Positions 14,768 to 22,310 of a stretch of 64,000 nucleotides of DNA are shown here, piece after piece. Location: NCBI RefSeq assembly GCF_002161595.1, contig NZ_NFID01000012.1, positions 49,520 through 113,519 on the forward strand, in the 5' to 3' direction. Below the pieces are notes generated by a model. It saw nothing but the letters and a program-made list of their open reading frames with translations, searched no databases and had not been told where the DNA came from. Both the position numbers and the translations under genes were made by a program. Each line of letters starts with the position of its first letter. Position 1 is the first letter of the stretch. Source of the DNA: Gemmiger sp. An50 (GTDB taxonomy: Bacteria > Bacillota > Clostridia > Oscillospirales > Ruminococcaceae).

Positions 14768-15468
14768 TCACCTTCGGTATGGACACCGCGGGCCGCACCG
14801 TGAGCGTGGCCCTGATGCGGGACGAGCAGCTGCTGTACGAGTGCTACCAGGACGCGGGCCTCACCCATAGCGAAACCCTGATGCCCCTGGTGGACCAGGC
14901 CTTCAAAGCAACCAACCTGACCCCGCAGGACGTGAACCTGTGGGGCGTGTGCGCCGGGCCGGGCAGCTTCACCGGCCTTCGCATCGGCCTTGCGGCGGTG
15001 AAGGGTCTGGCCTTCTGCACCGGCGCGGCCTGTGCGCCGGTCTCCACTCTGGAGGCGCTGGCCCACAGCTTCGTGGGCGAGGGCACCGTGGTGAGCGCGC
15101 TGGACGCCCGCCGTGGCCAGGTATACTGGGCGGCCTTTGATCTGGGCCCCGGCCACGCCCGCCTTGTGCCGGACGCCGCCGCCGGGCTGGAGGATATGAC
15201 CGAATTTTTGCAAAATTGCAAAAAACCGGTGTTTTTTGTTGGTGACGGGGCCGCCCTGTGCTATAATAGGTACGGCTCTTTGCCGGGCGTTCTGCCCTGC
15301 CCGCCCGCGCTGCAGCGGCCCCGGGCAAGCGCGGTCTGCCTCGCGGCAATGGAAATGAATCAAAAGGACCTCTGCGTGCCCCCTGCCCGGCTGCTGCCCA
15401 GCTATCTGCGGCTGAGCCAGGCGGAACGGGAACGTCAGGCCCGCATCAAAGGAGAATCGACTCAATGA
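14764..15468 (+). CDS. tsaB: tRNA t6A biosynthesis protein TsaB
   Basis: A 234-residue ASKHA-fold protein: ITFGMDTAGRTVSVALM, then WGVCAGPGSFTGLRIGLAA and VVSALDARRGQVYWA. TsaB is the non-catalytic partner that dimerises with TsaD. The catalytic partner tsaD is at 38 kb here, next to rimI. The gene overlaps both neighbours by four bases. An AT-rich stretch with a promoter-like sequence lies inside it at 15239-15267. Confidence 0.93.
   Translation: MITFGMDTAGRTVSVALMRDEQLLYECYQDAGLTHSETLMPLVDQAFKATNLTPQDVNLWGVCAGPGSFTGLRIGLAAVKGLAFCTGAACAPVSTLEALAHSFVGEGTVVSALDARRGQVYWAAFDLGPGHARLVPDAAAGLEDMTEFLQNCKKPVFFVGDGAALCYNRYGSLPGVLPCPPALQRPRASAVCLAAMEMNQKDLCVPPARLLPSYLRLSQAERERQARIKGESTQ
15239..15267 (+). 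promoter_or_regulatory. Possible internal promoter for rpiB-upp inside tsaB
   Basis: TTGGTG-N17-TATAAT, preceded by an A/T-rich run that stands out within the GC-rich gene. The -10 is consensus and the -35 is weak. Confidence 0.4.
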
Positions 15469-15911
15469 GCAAACCTGTTGCGCTTGCCGCCGACCACGGC
15501 GGCTACGAACTGAAGGAAGCCATCCGCAAGCATCTGGACGAGATCGGCGTTGCCTACAAGGATTTCGGCAGCTTCACCGGCGAAGCCTGCGATTACCCGG
15601 ACATGGCCGAGGCCGCCTGCCGTGCGGTGGTGGCCGGTGAATGCGACAAGGCGTTGCTGTTCTGCGGCACCGGCGTGGGCATCAGCATGAGCGCCAACAA
15701 GATCCGCGGTATCCGCGCCTGCTGCTGCAGCGACGCCTTCAGCGCGGAATACACCCGCCGCCACAACGACGCCAACGCCCTGTGCATGGGCGGCCGCGTG
15801 GTGGGCCCCGGCCTGGGCGTGTATCTGGTGGACCTGTTCCTGAACACTCCCTTCGAGGGCGGCCGGCATCAGCGCCGCATCGACAAGATGATGGCTCTGG
15901 AAGCCGAATGA
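15465..15911 (+). CDS. rpiB: Ribose-5-phosphate isomerase B
   Basis: A 148-residue protein with [11 protein letters not shown], the catalytic-loop [19 protein letters not shown] (Cys67 as proton-transfer residue), [12 protein letters not shown] and a C-terminal [11 protein letters not shown]. It interconverts ribose 5-phosphate and ribulose 5-phosphate in the pentose phosphate pathway; some relatives act on allose or galactose phosphates. The ATG overlaps the tsaB stop (ATGA). Confidence 0.93.
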   Translation: MSKPVALAADHGGYELKEAIRKHLDEIGVAYKDFGSFTGEACDYPDMAEAACRAVVAGECDKALLFCGTGVGISMSANKIRGIRACCCSDAFSAEYTRRHNDANALCMGGRVVGPGLGVYLVDLFLNTPFEGGRHQRRIDKMMALEAE

Positions 15912-15960
15912 TCACGGTTTAAGGAAATTCCATATAAACAAACATAAGGAGCGGTTAATT

Positions 15961-16593
15961 ATGAATAAGAATCCCATGATCCTGGATCATCCCCTGGTAC
16001 AGCACAAGGTAAGCCACCTGCGTGACCGGAACACCGGCACCAAGGAGTTCAAGGAGCTGGTCAGCGAGATCGCCACCCTGCTGTGCTACGAGGCCACCCG
16101 TGACCTGCCCACCGAAGAGGTGGAGATCGAGACCCCCGTGGCCATCGCCAAGACCCGCGTGCTGAGCGGCCGCAAGCTGGCTCTGGTGCCCATCCTGCGC
16201 GCCGGCCTGGGCATGGTGGACGGCATGCTGAGCCTGCTGCCCGCCGCCAAGGTTGGTCACATCGGCCTGTACCGCAACGAGGAGACCCTGGAGCCGGTGG
16301 AGTACTACTGCAAGCTGCCCAGCGACATCGCCGAGCGTGACGTCATGGTTCTGGACCCCATGCTGGCCACCGGCGGCAGCGCTGTGGACGCCATCACCCA
16401 GATCAAGAAGCGCGGCGCCAAGAGCATCAAGTTCCTGGCCATCATCGCTGCTCCCGAAGGCCTGGAGCGCCTGCACACCACCCATCCCGACGTGGACATC
16501 TACGTGGCCGCTCTGGATGAGAAGCTGAACGAGAACGGCTACATCATCCCCGGCCTGGGCGATGCGGGCGACCGTATCTTCGGCACCAAGTAA
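15961..16593 (+). CDS. upp: Uracil phosphoribosyltransferase
   Basis: A 210-residue protein that converts uracil and PRPP to UMP. It begins with [36 protein letters not shown] forms the uracil/phosphate site. The PRPP loop is [12 protein letters not shown], and the C-terminus ends [14 protein letters not shown] as in other Upp proteins. The start follows ATAAGGAGCGG. It lies 49 bases after rpiB, probably in the same transcript. Codon use suggests strong expression. Confidence 0.96.
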   Translation: MNKNPMILDHPLVQHKVSHLRDRNTGTKEFKELVSEIATLLCYEATRDLPTEEVEIETPVAIAKTRVLSGRKLALVPILRAGLGMVDGMLSLLPAAKVGHIGLYRNEETLEPVEYYCKLPSDIAERDVMVLDPMLATGGSAVDAITQIKKRGAKSIKFLAIIAAPEGLERLHTTHPDVDIYVAALDEKLNENGYIIPGLGDAGDRIFGTK

Positions 16594-16632
16594 TCTATCT
16601 GCACAAGACCAAACGGAAACGAGGTGTGCCTT

Positions 16633-17364
16633 GTGAAACAATTCATTCGTTCGCTGCTGATCAGTCTGCTGCTCACCGGCGTGATCGGCGCCGCCTTCTG
16701 GGTGTTTGAGCAGGGCACATTCTTTGGTCCGGCGGTAAACCGGATCACCCTGGCCTGCCTGGCGCTGCTGCTTGCGGCGGTGTGGTATCTGTTCTTCTCG
16801 AACCTGTGGTTCCACCACATGCAGCGCAAGCATCGGGTGCTGGACGCGCTGCCCCAGCCCCAGCCGCCCCGAGAGGAGCCGGAAGCGCAAAAACCGGAAG
16901 CGGAATCGGAGGCAGAGGCTGCGCCGGAACCGGAAGCCGAGCCCCAGCCGGAACCCGTTTCGGAGCCCGAGCCCGCCAATGGGCCGGAGGCCACGGTGTT
17001 CATCCCGCCCCAGCCCGAAGCCCAGCAGCCCGAGGAGCCCGAAAAGCCGCAGGCCCAGCAGCCTGCGGAACAGTGGACCGCCGCGCCGGAAAGCGCCCAG
17101 CGCCCGGCTGCAAAGCCCGCCCGCTCTGCTTCCTCCCGAACCCGTGCCAAGACCGCGGAGGAAAAGGCCGCGGAAAAGGCCCGCAAGCTGCAGGAGGCCG
17201 CCCAGGAAAAGCAGGCCCGCCGGGCCCGCCGCCTGGACGAGGACGCCGCCCGCCAGCAGCAGAAGCTGGAGGAGCTGCGCGCCGCTGCCGCCCGCAAAAA
17301 GGCCGCAGGGACCAAAAAGCGGATGGACTGGAAAAACAGCGATTCCAAAAACAGCGAGCAATAA
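16633..17364 (+). CDS. Membrane-anchored Pro/Glu-rich coiled protein of unknown function
   Basis: A 243-residue protein from a GTG start six bases after GAGGTG. Two transmembrane helices lie at about residues 8-25 and 38-58. A long low-complexity region rich in Pro, Glu, Ala and Gln follows (about 75-170). A highly charged Ala/Lys/Arg/Glu segment that should form a helix or coiled coil closes the protein. No catalytic motif. It follows upp by 39 bases and ends the operon. Confidence 0.55.
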   Translation: MKQFIRSLLISLLLTGVIGAAFWVFEQGTFFGPAVNRITLACLALLLAAVWYLFFSNLWFHHMQRKHRVLDALPQPQPPREEPEAQKPEAESEAEAAPEPEAEPQPEPVSEPEPANGPEATVFIPPQPEAQQPEEPEKPQAQQPAEQWTAAPESAQRPAAKPARSASSRTRAKTAEEKAAEKARKLQEAAQEKQARRARRLDEDAARQQQKLEELRAAAARKKAAGTKKRMDWKNSDSKNSEQ

Positions 17365-17369
17365 AAAGC

Positions 17370-17405
17370 AAAAAGTTCCGTGTGCGCCGCACACGGAACT
17401 TTTTT
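17370..17405. terminator. Bidirectional terminator
   Basis: AAAAGTTCCGTGTGCG pairs with CGCACACGGAACTTTTT around a short loop, ending the upp group and the leftward YoaK-type gene. Confidence 0.88.
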
Positions 17406-17427
17406 GTTGTTTGGATTGATGCAGCGG

Positions 17428-18129
17428 TCATACCGGGCCGCTGGTCTCCCACTCGCTGGAAAACAGCATGCCCAGCACCACGGCCAGCACCAGGCAGGCC
17501 AGCCAGATGGCCCCGGTACCCAGCGGCTCGCAGACCAGCGCACTGATCCCCGCGCCCACCACAAAGGCCAGGATGACGCCATAGTAGTTGAACATGTGGG
17601 CCAGCAGGGTCTTGTCGCCGGTGCGGCGGTACTGCACCAGCAGCTCGGTGCCGCTGCGCAGGTTGCCGGTACACATGGTGGTGGCGTAGGCCCGGCCATG
17701 CACCCGCCGGAAGGACTCCACCTGCAGCGAGCACACAAAGGACACGCACACGTTGGCCAGATCGTTCCAGCCCTCGGCCGCGGGCAAAAAGCCCACCGCC
17801 GCCAGCACCGCCAGCTCGATCAGCAGCACCCACTGCCGCCAGTGGAGCCGCCCGCCGGGGCGCGCCTTGCCCCGCGCCCTGATCCATTCCGCCAGCAGCA
17901 CGCCGGCCACAAAAGCCAGGATGGGCAGCAGATAGTGCCCCGCACCGGCCCAGTCGCCCCGGGCCACATCCACGCCCAGCATCACGATATTGCCCGTCTG
18001 GGCGTTGGCAAACACGTGCCCCCGTCCCAGATAGGTGTATGCATCCAAAAAGCCGCCTGCCAGTGCCAGCAGAAGGCCCACACGCAGCGCCTCACTGCTC
18101 TGCACTACGGCCTGCTGTTTGTTCTTCAC
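17428..18129 (-). CDS. DUF1275 (YoaK-family) membrane protein
   Basis: A 233-residue protein with about six transmembrane helices. The family signature is GGFLDAYTYLGRGHVFANAQ followed by TGNIVMLGV near the N-terminus, with a second half-repeat YATTMCTGNLRSGTELL. DUF1275 proteins are possible small-molecule transporters with no agreed substrate. The GTG start has a GGGAGGGAAG site. It has its own promoter. Confidence 0.85.
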   Translation of the reverse strand: MKNKQQAVVQSSEALRVGLLLALAGGFLDAYTYLGRGHVFANAQTGNIVMLGVDVARGDWAGAGHYLLPILAFVAGVLLAEWIRARGKARPGGRLHWRQWVLLIELAVLAAVGFLPAAEGWNDLANVCVSFVCSLQVESFRRVHGRAYATTMCTGNLRSGTELLVQYRRTGDKTLLAHMFNYYGVILAFVVGAGISALVCEPLGTGAIWLACLVLAVVLGMLFSSEWETSGPV

Positions 18130-18165
18130 CGCATCTTCCCTCCCGCTTGTAATCCTTCGCCCCTC

Positions 18166-18194
18166 ATTATAGTGCCTTCCCCCGCAAAATGCAA
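18166..18194 (-). promoter_or_regulatory. Promoter of the DUF1275 gene
   Basis: TTGCAT-N17-TATAAT on the - strand, 37 bases before the GTG start. I see no terminator between tmcAL and this promoter. Confidence 0.65.
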
Positions 18195-18250
18195 CTTGCC
18201 CAAAAAGGCCAGAGAGCATTTGTGGGTTCTGCTAAAACAGGAGGAATCGG

Positions 18251-19438
18251 TCATTTCCCGGTGCGCAGCAGCGGCTTCTGGGTGTAGCTGCCGCCCATGG
18301 GGCCGGGGGTACGGCGGCACAGCGCCGCCAGGTCCGCCCCCGCCGCGTGGGCCCGGGCCATAATGCAGGCCGCCTCGCTCTTTTTTTCCAGCGCGGCCAG
18401 GGAGGTATCCGCCGGGAGGGCCGCTCCCTTCAGCAGGGCAAGGCCCGTCCGGTTGGCCGCCAGCACATGCAGATAGGGCGGTGTCTGGGGCAGGTCCGGC
18501 CCGTAGCCCAGCGCCGCGCACAGCGCATAGCGGCGCAGCCGGGCATGGGCGTAGCGCTTGGTTTTCATGGCGGCGTACAGGCCTTCCAGGTCCTGCGCAC
18601 AGCGCGCCGCCGCCGCCAGCCGGTGCTCCAGCCCCTCGGCAGTGCCCCGGGCGCCCGCCATCTGCTCGGGGCCCATGGCCCGCAGGCGGCTGAGCACCGC
18701 AATGGAAAAAGCCCGGCTGTCCAGGTCCTGGCCCTCGGCCGCGGCAGCCTTGTACCGCTCCAGCGCCGGGGCGGGTACATAGGGGGCCAGGGCTTCCACG
18801 CCCTGCTGCCGCCACAGACCCCGCAGAAAGCTGGCGCTGGCAAAGCCGCCCTCGCCGGGGGTCTGCTGGCCGTGCTGGGCCCCGGTGCGCTGCACCGGCA
18901 CCGGCACAAGGCGGCTGCCCTGGCGCAGGATGGCCTTGCAGTATTCCACCCCCAGGTTGTTGTTGGGCTGAGCTAAAATCTCTCCGGCCCGGGGATGCAG
19001 CGCCCCGGCCGCCTTTGCCCGGGCGGCGGCAAAGGGCATACCCTGCCCGGACAGCTGCCGCACCAGCCCGTCGAATTCCGAGCTACACAGCACCCGGGCG
19101 GTTTCCTGCAGGTCCTGCGCATCCGGCGTTTCCGCCCCGAAGACCAGGCTGTCCAGCCCGGGCAGGGCGCTGAGCGCAGCCACCCCCGCAGCGGCAAAGC
19201 CCTCGGCGCTCTGCACCGCGCAGGGGTTGGGCAGGCCGATCACCAGGTCGGCCCCGGCATCCAGCGCGGCGGCCGCCCGCACCGCCGGGGGCAGCAGTGC
19301 CGCCGCGCCCCGCTGGGTCAGATCCTCGCTCATACAAACCGCAATTGCCTCGGCTCCCAGCTCCCGCGCCCGGCGCAGCTGCCAGGCATGACCCGCGTGA
19401 AAGGGGTCGTATTCTGTGATAATGCCCGCCAAACGCAT
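18251..19438 (-). CDS. tmcAL: tRNA(Met) cytidine acetate ligase
   Basis: A 395-residue nucleotidyltransferase-fold protein. ITEYDPFHAGHAWQL carries the HxGH ATP-binding motif (His14 to His17). DLVIGLPNPCAVQSAEGFA, SLVFGAETPDA and PNNNLGVEYCKAIL are family features. TmcAL activates acetate with ATP and makes N4-acetylcytidine at the wobble base of elongator tRNA-Met. The ATG at 19438 follows GAAAGGCGG. It is divergent from acetate kinase, whose product pool it would share. Confidence 0.9.
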   Translation of the reverse strand: MRLAGIITEYDPFHAGHAWQLRRARELGAEAIAVCMSEDLTQRGAAALLPPAVRAAAALDAGADLVIGLPNPCAVQSAEGFAAAGVAALSALPGLDSLVFGAETPDAQDLQETARVLCSSEFDGLVRQLSGQGMPFAAARAKAAGALHPRAGEILAQPNNNLGVEYCKAILRQGSRLVPVPVQRTGAQHGQQTPGEGGFASASFLRGLWRQQGVEALAPYVPAPALERYKAAAAEGQDLDSRAFSIAVLSRLRAMGPEQMAGARGTAEGLEHRLAAAARCAQDLEGLYAAMKTKRYAHARLRRYALCAALGYGPDLPQTPPYLHVLAANRTGLALLKGAALPADTSLAALEKKSEAACIMARAHAAGADLAALCRRTPGPMGGSYTQKPLLRTGK

Positions 19439-19486
19439 GTTTTTACCGCCTTTCTCCAGCTTATTGCCGGAAAACCGGCCTGCTTC

Positions 19487-19515
19487 TTGAAAACGAATTG
19501 GTTCCATTATATAAT
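19487..19515 (+). promoter_or_regulatory. Sigma-A promoter of ackA
   Basis: TTGAAA-N17-TATAAT. Its -10 box overlaps the -10 box of the oppositely directed tmcAL promoter by two bases. Confidence 0.8.
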
Positions 19516-19534
19516 AAAAAAAGCAAAATGTAAA
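19506..19534 (-). promoter_or_regulatory. Sigma-A promoter of tmcAL
   Basis: On the - strand TTTACA-N17-TATAAT, occupying much of the same DNA as the ackA promoter. Confidence 0.75.
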
Positions 19535-19593
19535 AACCCGGCTCGGTCAAAGGTCTTCTTTTTCCTGGGCGCGGGTTTTTGCGCCGATTTTTT
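19532..19593 (+). promoter_or_regulatory. Possible attenuator in the ackA leader
   Basis: GGCGC/GCGCC (19568-19585) is followed by TTTTTT in the leader. An alternative pairing AAAAACCCG with CGGGTTTTT (19532-19540 with 19572-19580) would use the loop of that hairpin. The stem is short, so real attenuation is uncertain. Confidence 0.3.
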
Positions 19594-19625
19594 GATTTTA
19601 CATGATTGCAGGAGGAAACTAACAC

Positions 19626-20825
19626 ATGAAGATTCTGGTTATCAACTGCGGTTCTTCTTCTCTGAAGTACCAGCTCATCGACATGGACAACGAGAACGTG
19701 CTGTGCAAGGGCCTGTGCGAGCGCATCGGCATCGAGGGCAGCAAGATCACCCATAAGGCCAACGGCGGCGCCTGGACCGAAGAGGTTCCCTTCCCCACCC
19801 ACACCGAGGCCTTCTCCAAGGTCGTTGAGATGATGACCACCGGCGAGGGCGCTGTTGTGAAGGATAAGAGCGAGATCGGCGCCATCGGCCACCGCGTTGT
19901 GCAGGGTGCTGAGTTCTTCACCAAGAGCGAGATCGTGACCGATGCCATCATCGACAAGATCGAGGAGATCGCTCCCCTGGCTCCCGTTCACAACATGGCT
20001 CATGTGCAGGGCCTGCGCAGCGCCAAGGCTGTGTTCGGTGCTGAGACTCCCAACGTGGTTGTATTCGACACCACCTTCCATCAGACCATGCCTCCCAAGG
20101 CTTACATCTACGGCGTGCCCTACGAGATGTACGAGAAGTACTCCATCCGCCGCTACGGCGCTCACGGCACCAGCCACCGCTATGTGAGCATGGCCGCCGC
20201 CAAGTTCCTGGGCAAGGACCCCAGCGAGCTGAAGATGATCACCTGCCACCTGGGCAACGGTTCCTCCATCACCGCTGTGGACGGCGGCAAGTGCGTGGAT
20301 ACCAGCATGGGCCTGACCCCGCTGGCCGGCGTGCTGATGGGCACCCGCTGCGGCGACGTTGATCCCAGCGTTGTGACCTACATGGAGCAGAAGCTGGGCA
20401 TCCATGGTCAGGAGATGGCCGACTACCTGAACAAGAAGAGCGGCCTGCTGGGCATTTCCGGCGTTTCCAGCGACAAGCGTGACGTTGAGACTGCCGCTCA
20501 GTCCGGCAACAAGCGCGCCCGCCTGGCCGAGGAGATGCTGAACTACCAGATCAAGAAGTACATCGGCGCTTACACCGCTGCCATGGGCGGTCTGGACTGC
20601 GTGGTCTTCACCGGCGGCATCGGCGAGAACGACGCTCCCCTGCGCAAAGAGGTTTGCGCCAACATGGAGTTCTTCGGCATCAAGCTGGATGAGGAGAAGA
20701 ACAAGCAGCGCGGCGCCGACATCATCGACCTGTCCGCTGAGGACAGCCGCGTGAAGATCCTGATGGTCTGCACCAACGAGGAGCTGATGATCGCCCGCGA
20801 CACCCTGGCTCTGGTGAACGGCTGA
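19626..20825 (+). CDS. ackA: Acetate kinase
   Basis: A 399-residue protein making ATP and acetate from acetyl phosphate, the main energy-yielding end step of many anaerobes. ASKHA motifs: MKILVINCGSSSLKYQLID, VFDTTFHQTMP, RRYGAHGTSHRYV, CHLGNGSSITAVDGGK, DTSMGLTPLAGV and VVFTGGIGENDA. Length is usual for AckA. The start follows GCAGGAGG. Codon use is strongly biased, as expected for a highly expressed gene. No pta gene is adjacent, so phosphotransacetylase must be elsewhere. Confidence 0.97.
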   Translation: MKILVINCGSSSLKYQLIDMDNENVLCKGLCERIGIEGSKITHKANGGAWTEEVPFPTHTEAFSKVVEMMTTGEGAVVKDKSEIGAIGHRVVQGAEFFTKSEIVTDAIIDKIEEIAPLAPVHNMAHVQGLRSAKAVFGAETPNVVVFDTTFHQTMPPKAYIYGVPYEMYEKYSIRRYGAHGTSHRYVSMAAAKFLGKDPSELKMITCHLGNGSSITAVDGGKCVDTSMGLTPLAGVLMGTRCGDVDPSVVTYMEQKLGIHGQEMADYLNKKSGLLGISGVSSDKRDVETAAQSGNKRARLAEEMLNYQIKKYIGAYTAAMGGLDCVVFTGGIGENDAPLRKEVCANMEFFGIKLDEEKNKQRGADIIDLSAEDSRVKILMVCTNEELMIARDTLALVNG

Positions 20826-20850
20826 TCCATCCTGCTGAATCAGGCATAAC

Positions 20851-20892
20851 AAAAGCCGCCCGATTTTCCGTTTGGAAAACCGGGCGGCTTTT
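20851..20892. terminator. Bidirectional terminator after ackA
   Basis: AAAAGCCGCCCG pairs with CGGGCGGCTTTT, with an inner TTTTCC/GGAAAA stem. It also ends the leftward DUF4956 operon. Confidence 0.88.
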
Positions 20893-20932
20893 GTTTCGAT
20901 TGATTTTAAAGCACGGATGAATGCGCGGCGGC

Positions 20933-21607
20933 TCAGAACCGGGCTTCGCCGTCGTGGGAGAGCAGGCTCACGCTCTCGACCCCGGGCACCGCGGCGCAGG
21001 CCTGCACCAGCTGGGCCTCCTTGTTGGTGCGCAGCTCCACGATCAGGTCCACGCCCTGGGCGGTCAGGTTGCGGCTCTTCACACGGCAGCTCTTGGCGTA
21101 CTTGCGCACCACCGGGTCCAGGGCATGCTCCAGGTTCGGGTCGCTGCCGTTCACCACCAGCAGGAAGGGAGCCTTGCCCGCCGGAACCAGGTCCAGCAGG
21201 AAGAGCAGCACGGTGACCACCAGGCTGGCGATGATGGCGATGGAATACAACCGCGCGCCGCACACGATGCCGATGCTGATGCTCCAGAACAGGAACACCA
21301 GGTCCATGGGGTCCTTCACCGCGTTGCGGAAACGAACGATGGACAGCGCGCCCACCATGCCCAGGCTGATCACGATGCTGCTCTGCATGGCCAGCACGAT
21401 GGCTGCGGTGATCACCGGCATCAGGGCCAGGGCCTTGTTGAAGTCCCGGCTGTAGAAGGCGTTGCGGCTGGCCAGCCGGTACACCACATACAGGTAAACG
21501 CCCAGCAGGGTGGTGATGCCCAGCACCACCGCCAAAGCGGCGGGGGTAATATCGGTGGAGGCGAAGCCCTCCAGCACACTGTTTTTGATCACGTCATTGA
21601 AGCTCAT
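20933..21607 (-). CDS. DUF4956 membrane protein
   Basis: A 224-residue protein with four transmembrane helices in the first 140 residues. It has the DUF4956 landmark SIVISLGMVGALSIVRFRNAVKD at the second helix and a conserved PMDLVFLFWSI. A small cytoplasmic alpha/beta domain follows. Function is unknown. DUF4956 genes commonly lie beside VTC-domain genes, as here, where it overlaps the VTC gene by 14 bases. It is probably the membrane partner of the polymerase. Confidence 0.82.
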   Translation of the reverse strand: MSFNDVIKNSVLEGFASTDITPAALAVVLGITTLLGVYLYVVYRLASRNAFYSRDFNKALALMPVITAAIVLAMQSSIVISLGMVGALSIVRFRNAVKDPMDLVFLFWSISIGIVCGARLYSIAIIASLVVTVLLFLLDLVPAGKAPFLLVVNGSDPNLEHALDPVVRKYAKSCRVKSRNLTAQGVDLIVELRTNKEAQLVQACAAVPGVESVSLLSHDGEARF

Positions 21608-22310
21608 ATTGCATTGCCCTTTCCGCCAGAGGCTCGCTCAGAACCAACCGGCTGAGATAATATTTCGAGAATGCGGTGCGGCGCAGATGCCCCAATTCCA
21701 GCACCTGGGCCACCGGGTCGGGAAGAAATTCGTCGTATTTGACCTCCAGCACATGCTGCCCCGCCGCCAGAATGGGCGTGAGCGGCACACGCTCGTCCAG
21801 AAAGCGGCCCACCGCTGCGCTGGCGGCGATGTTCCGGTCAAAGGTGATGCGCACGTTGCCCAAGGCGCTTATGTAAGCGGTGCGCTCATATTCCACGATC
21901 ACCTTGGGCGCCAGGCCCCGGGTACGCATGGCCGCCGCCAGCAGGTTCATGGGCGGCGGGCTGTCCGGCCCGATGGGCGGGGGCGTCCCCTGCAGGATGG
22001 CCCGGCACTGCTCCGGCGTGATGGTACAGCCGGTCTTGTGGGTCATGCCGTGCAGCTTTTCCTTGATCTCCAGCTTGATAAGGCTGGCGTCCCCATTGTA
22101 GATGCGCAGCCGATACTTGCGCCGGTCGTCCACACCGGCTTCGTTCTCCCGCAGGCAGCTGTTGTCGAAATCGTCAAAATACAGGCTGCGGATGGCGTAG
22201 CCGCCGGGCCGGTGATGGCCGTCCGGCCGGAGCAGGGGCGTGAGCCGGGCGGCGAGCACCGTCAGCTGGGCCCCGCTCACCTGGTACTTCCATTCATTCC
22301 GGTAATCCAA
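21594..22310 (-). CDS. VTC-domain polyphosphate polymerase
   Basis: A 238-residue protein that matches the VTC fold throughout. It has a basic tunnel-type motif set: RNEWKYQV near the N-terminus, YAIRSLYFDDF, RRKYRLRIYN, LIKLEIKEK, VIVEYERTAYI, VRITFDRNI and HVLEVKYDEFLPD. In yeast Vtc4 these Lys, Arg and Glu residues build polyphosphate from ATP and move it through the tunnel, and all appear present. The likely TTG start has a GGTGG site six bases upstream. It overlaps both neighbours. No SPX domain is present, so control differs from yeast. Confidence 0.85.
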   Translation of the reverse strand: MDYRNEWKYQVSGAQLTVLAARLTPLLRPDGHHRPGGYAIRSLYFDDFDNSCLRENEAGVDDRRKYRLRIYNGDASLIKLEIKEKLHGMTHKTGCTITPEQCRAILQGTPPPIGPDSPPPMNLLAAAMRTRGLAPKVIVEYERTAYISALGNVRITFDRNIAASAAVGRFLDERVPLTPILAAGQHVLEVKYDEFLPDPVAQVLELGHLRRTAFSKYYLSRLVLSEPLAERAMQYELQ

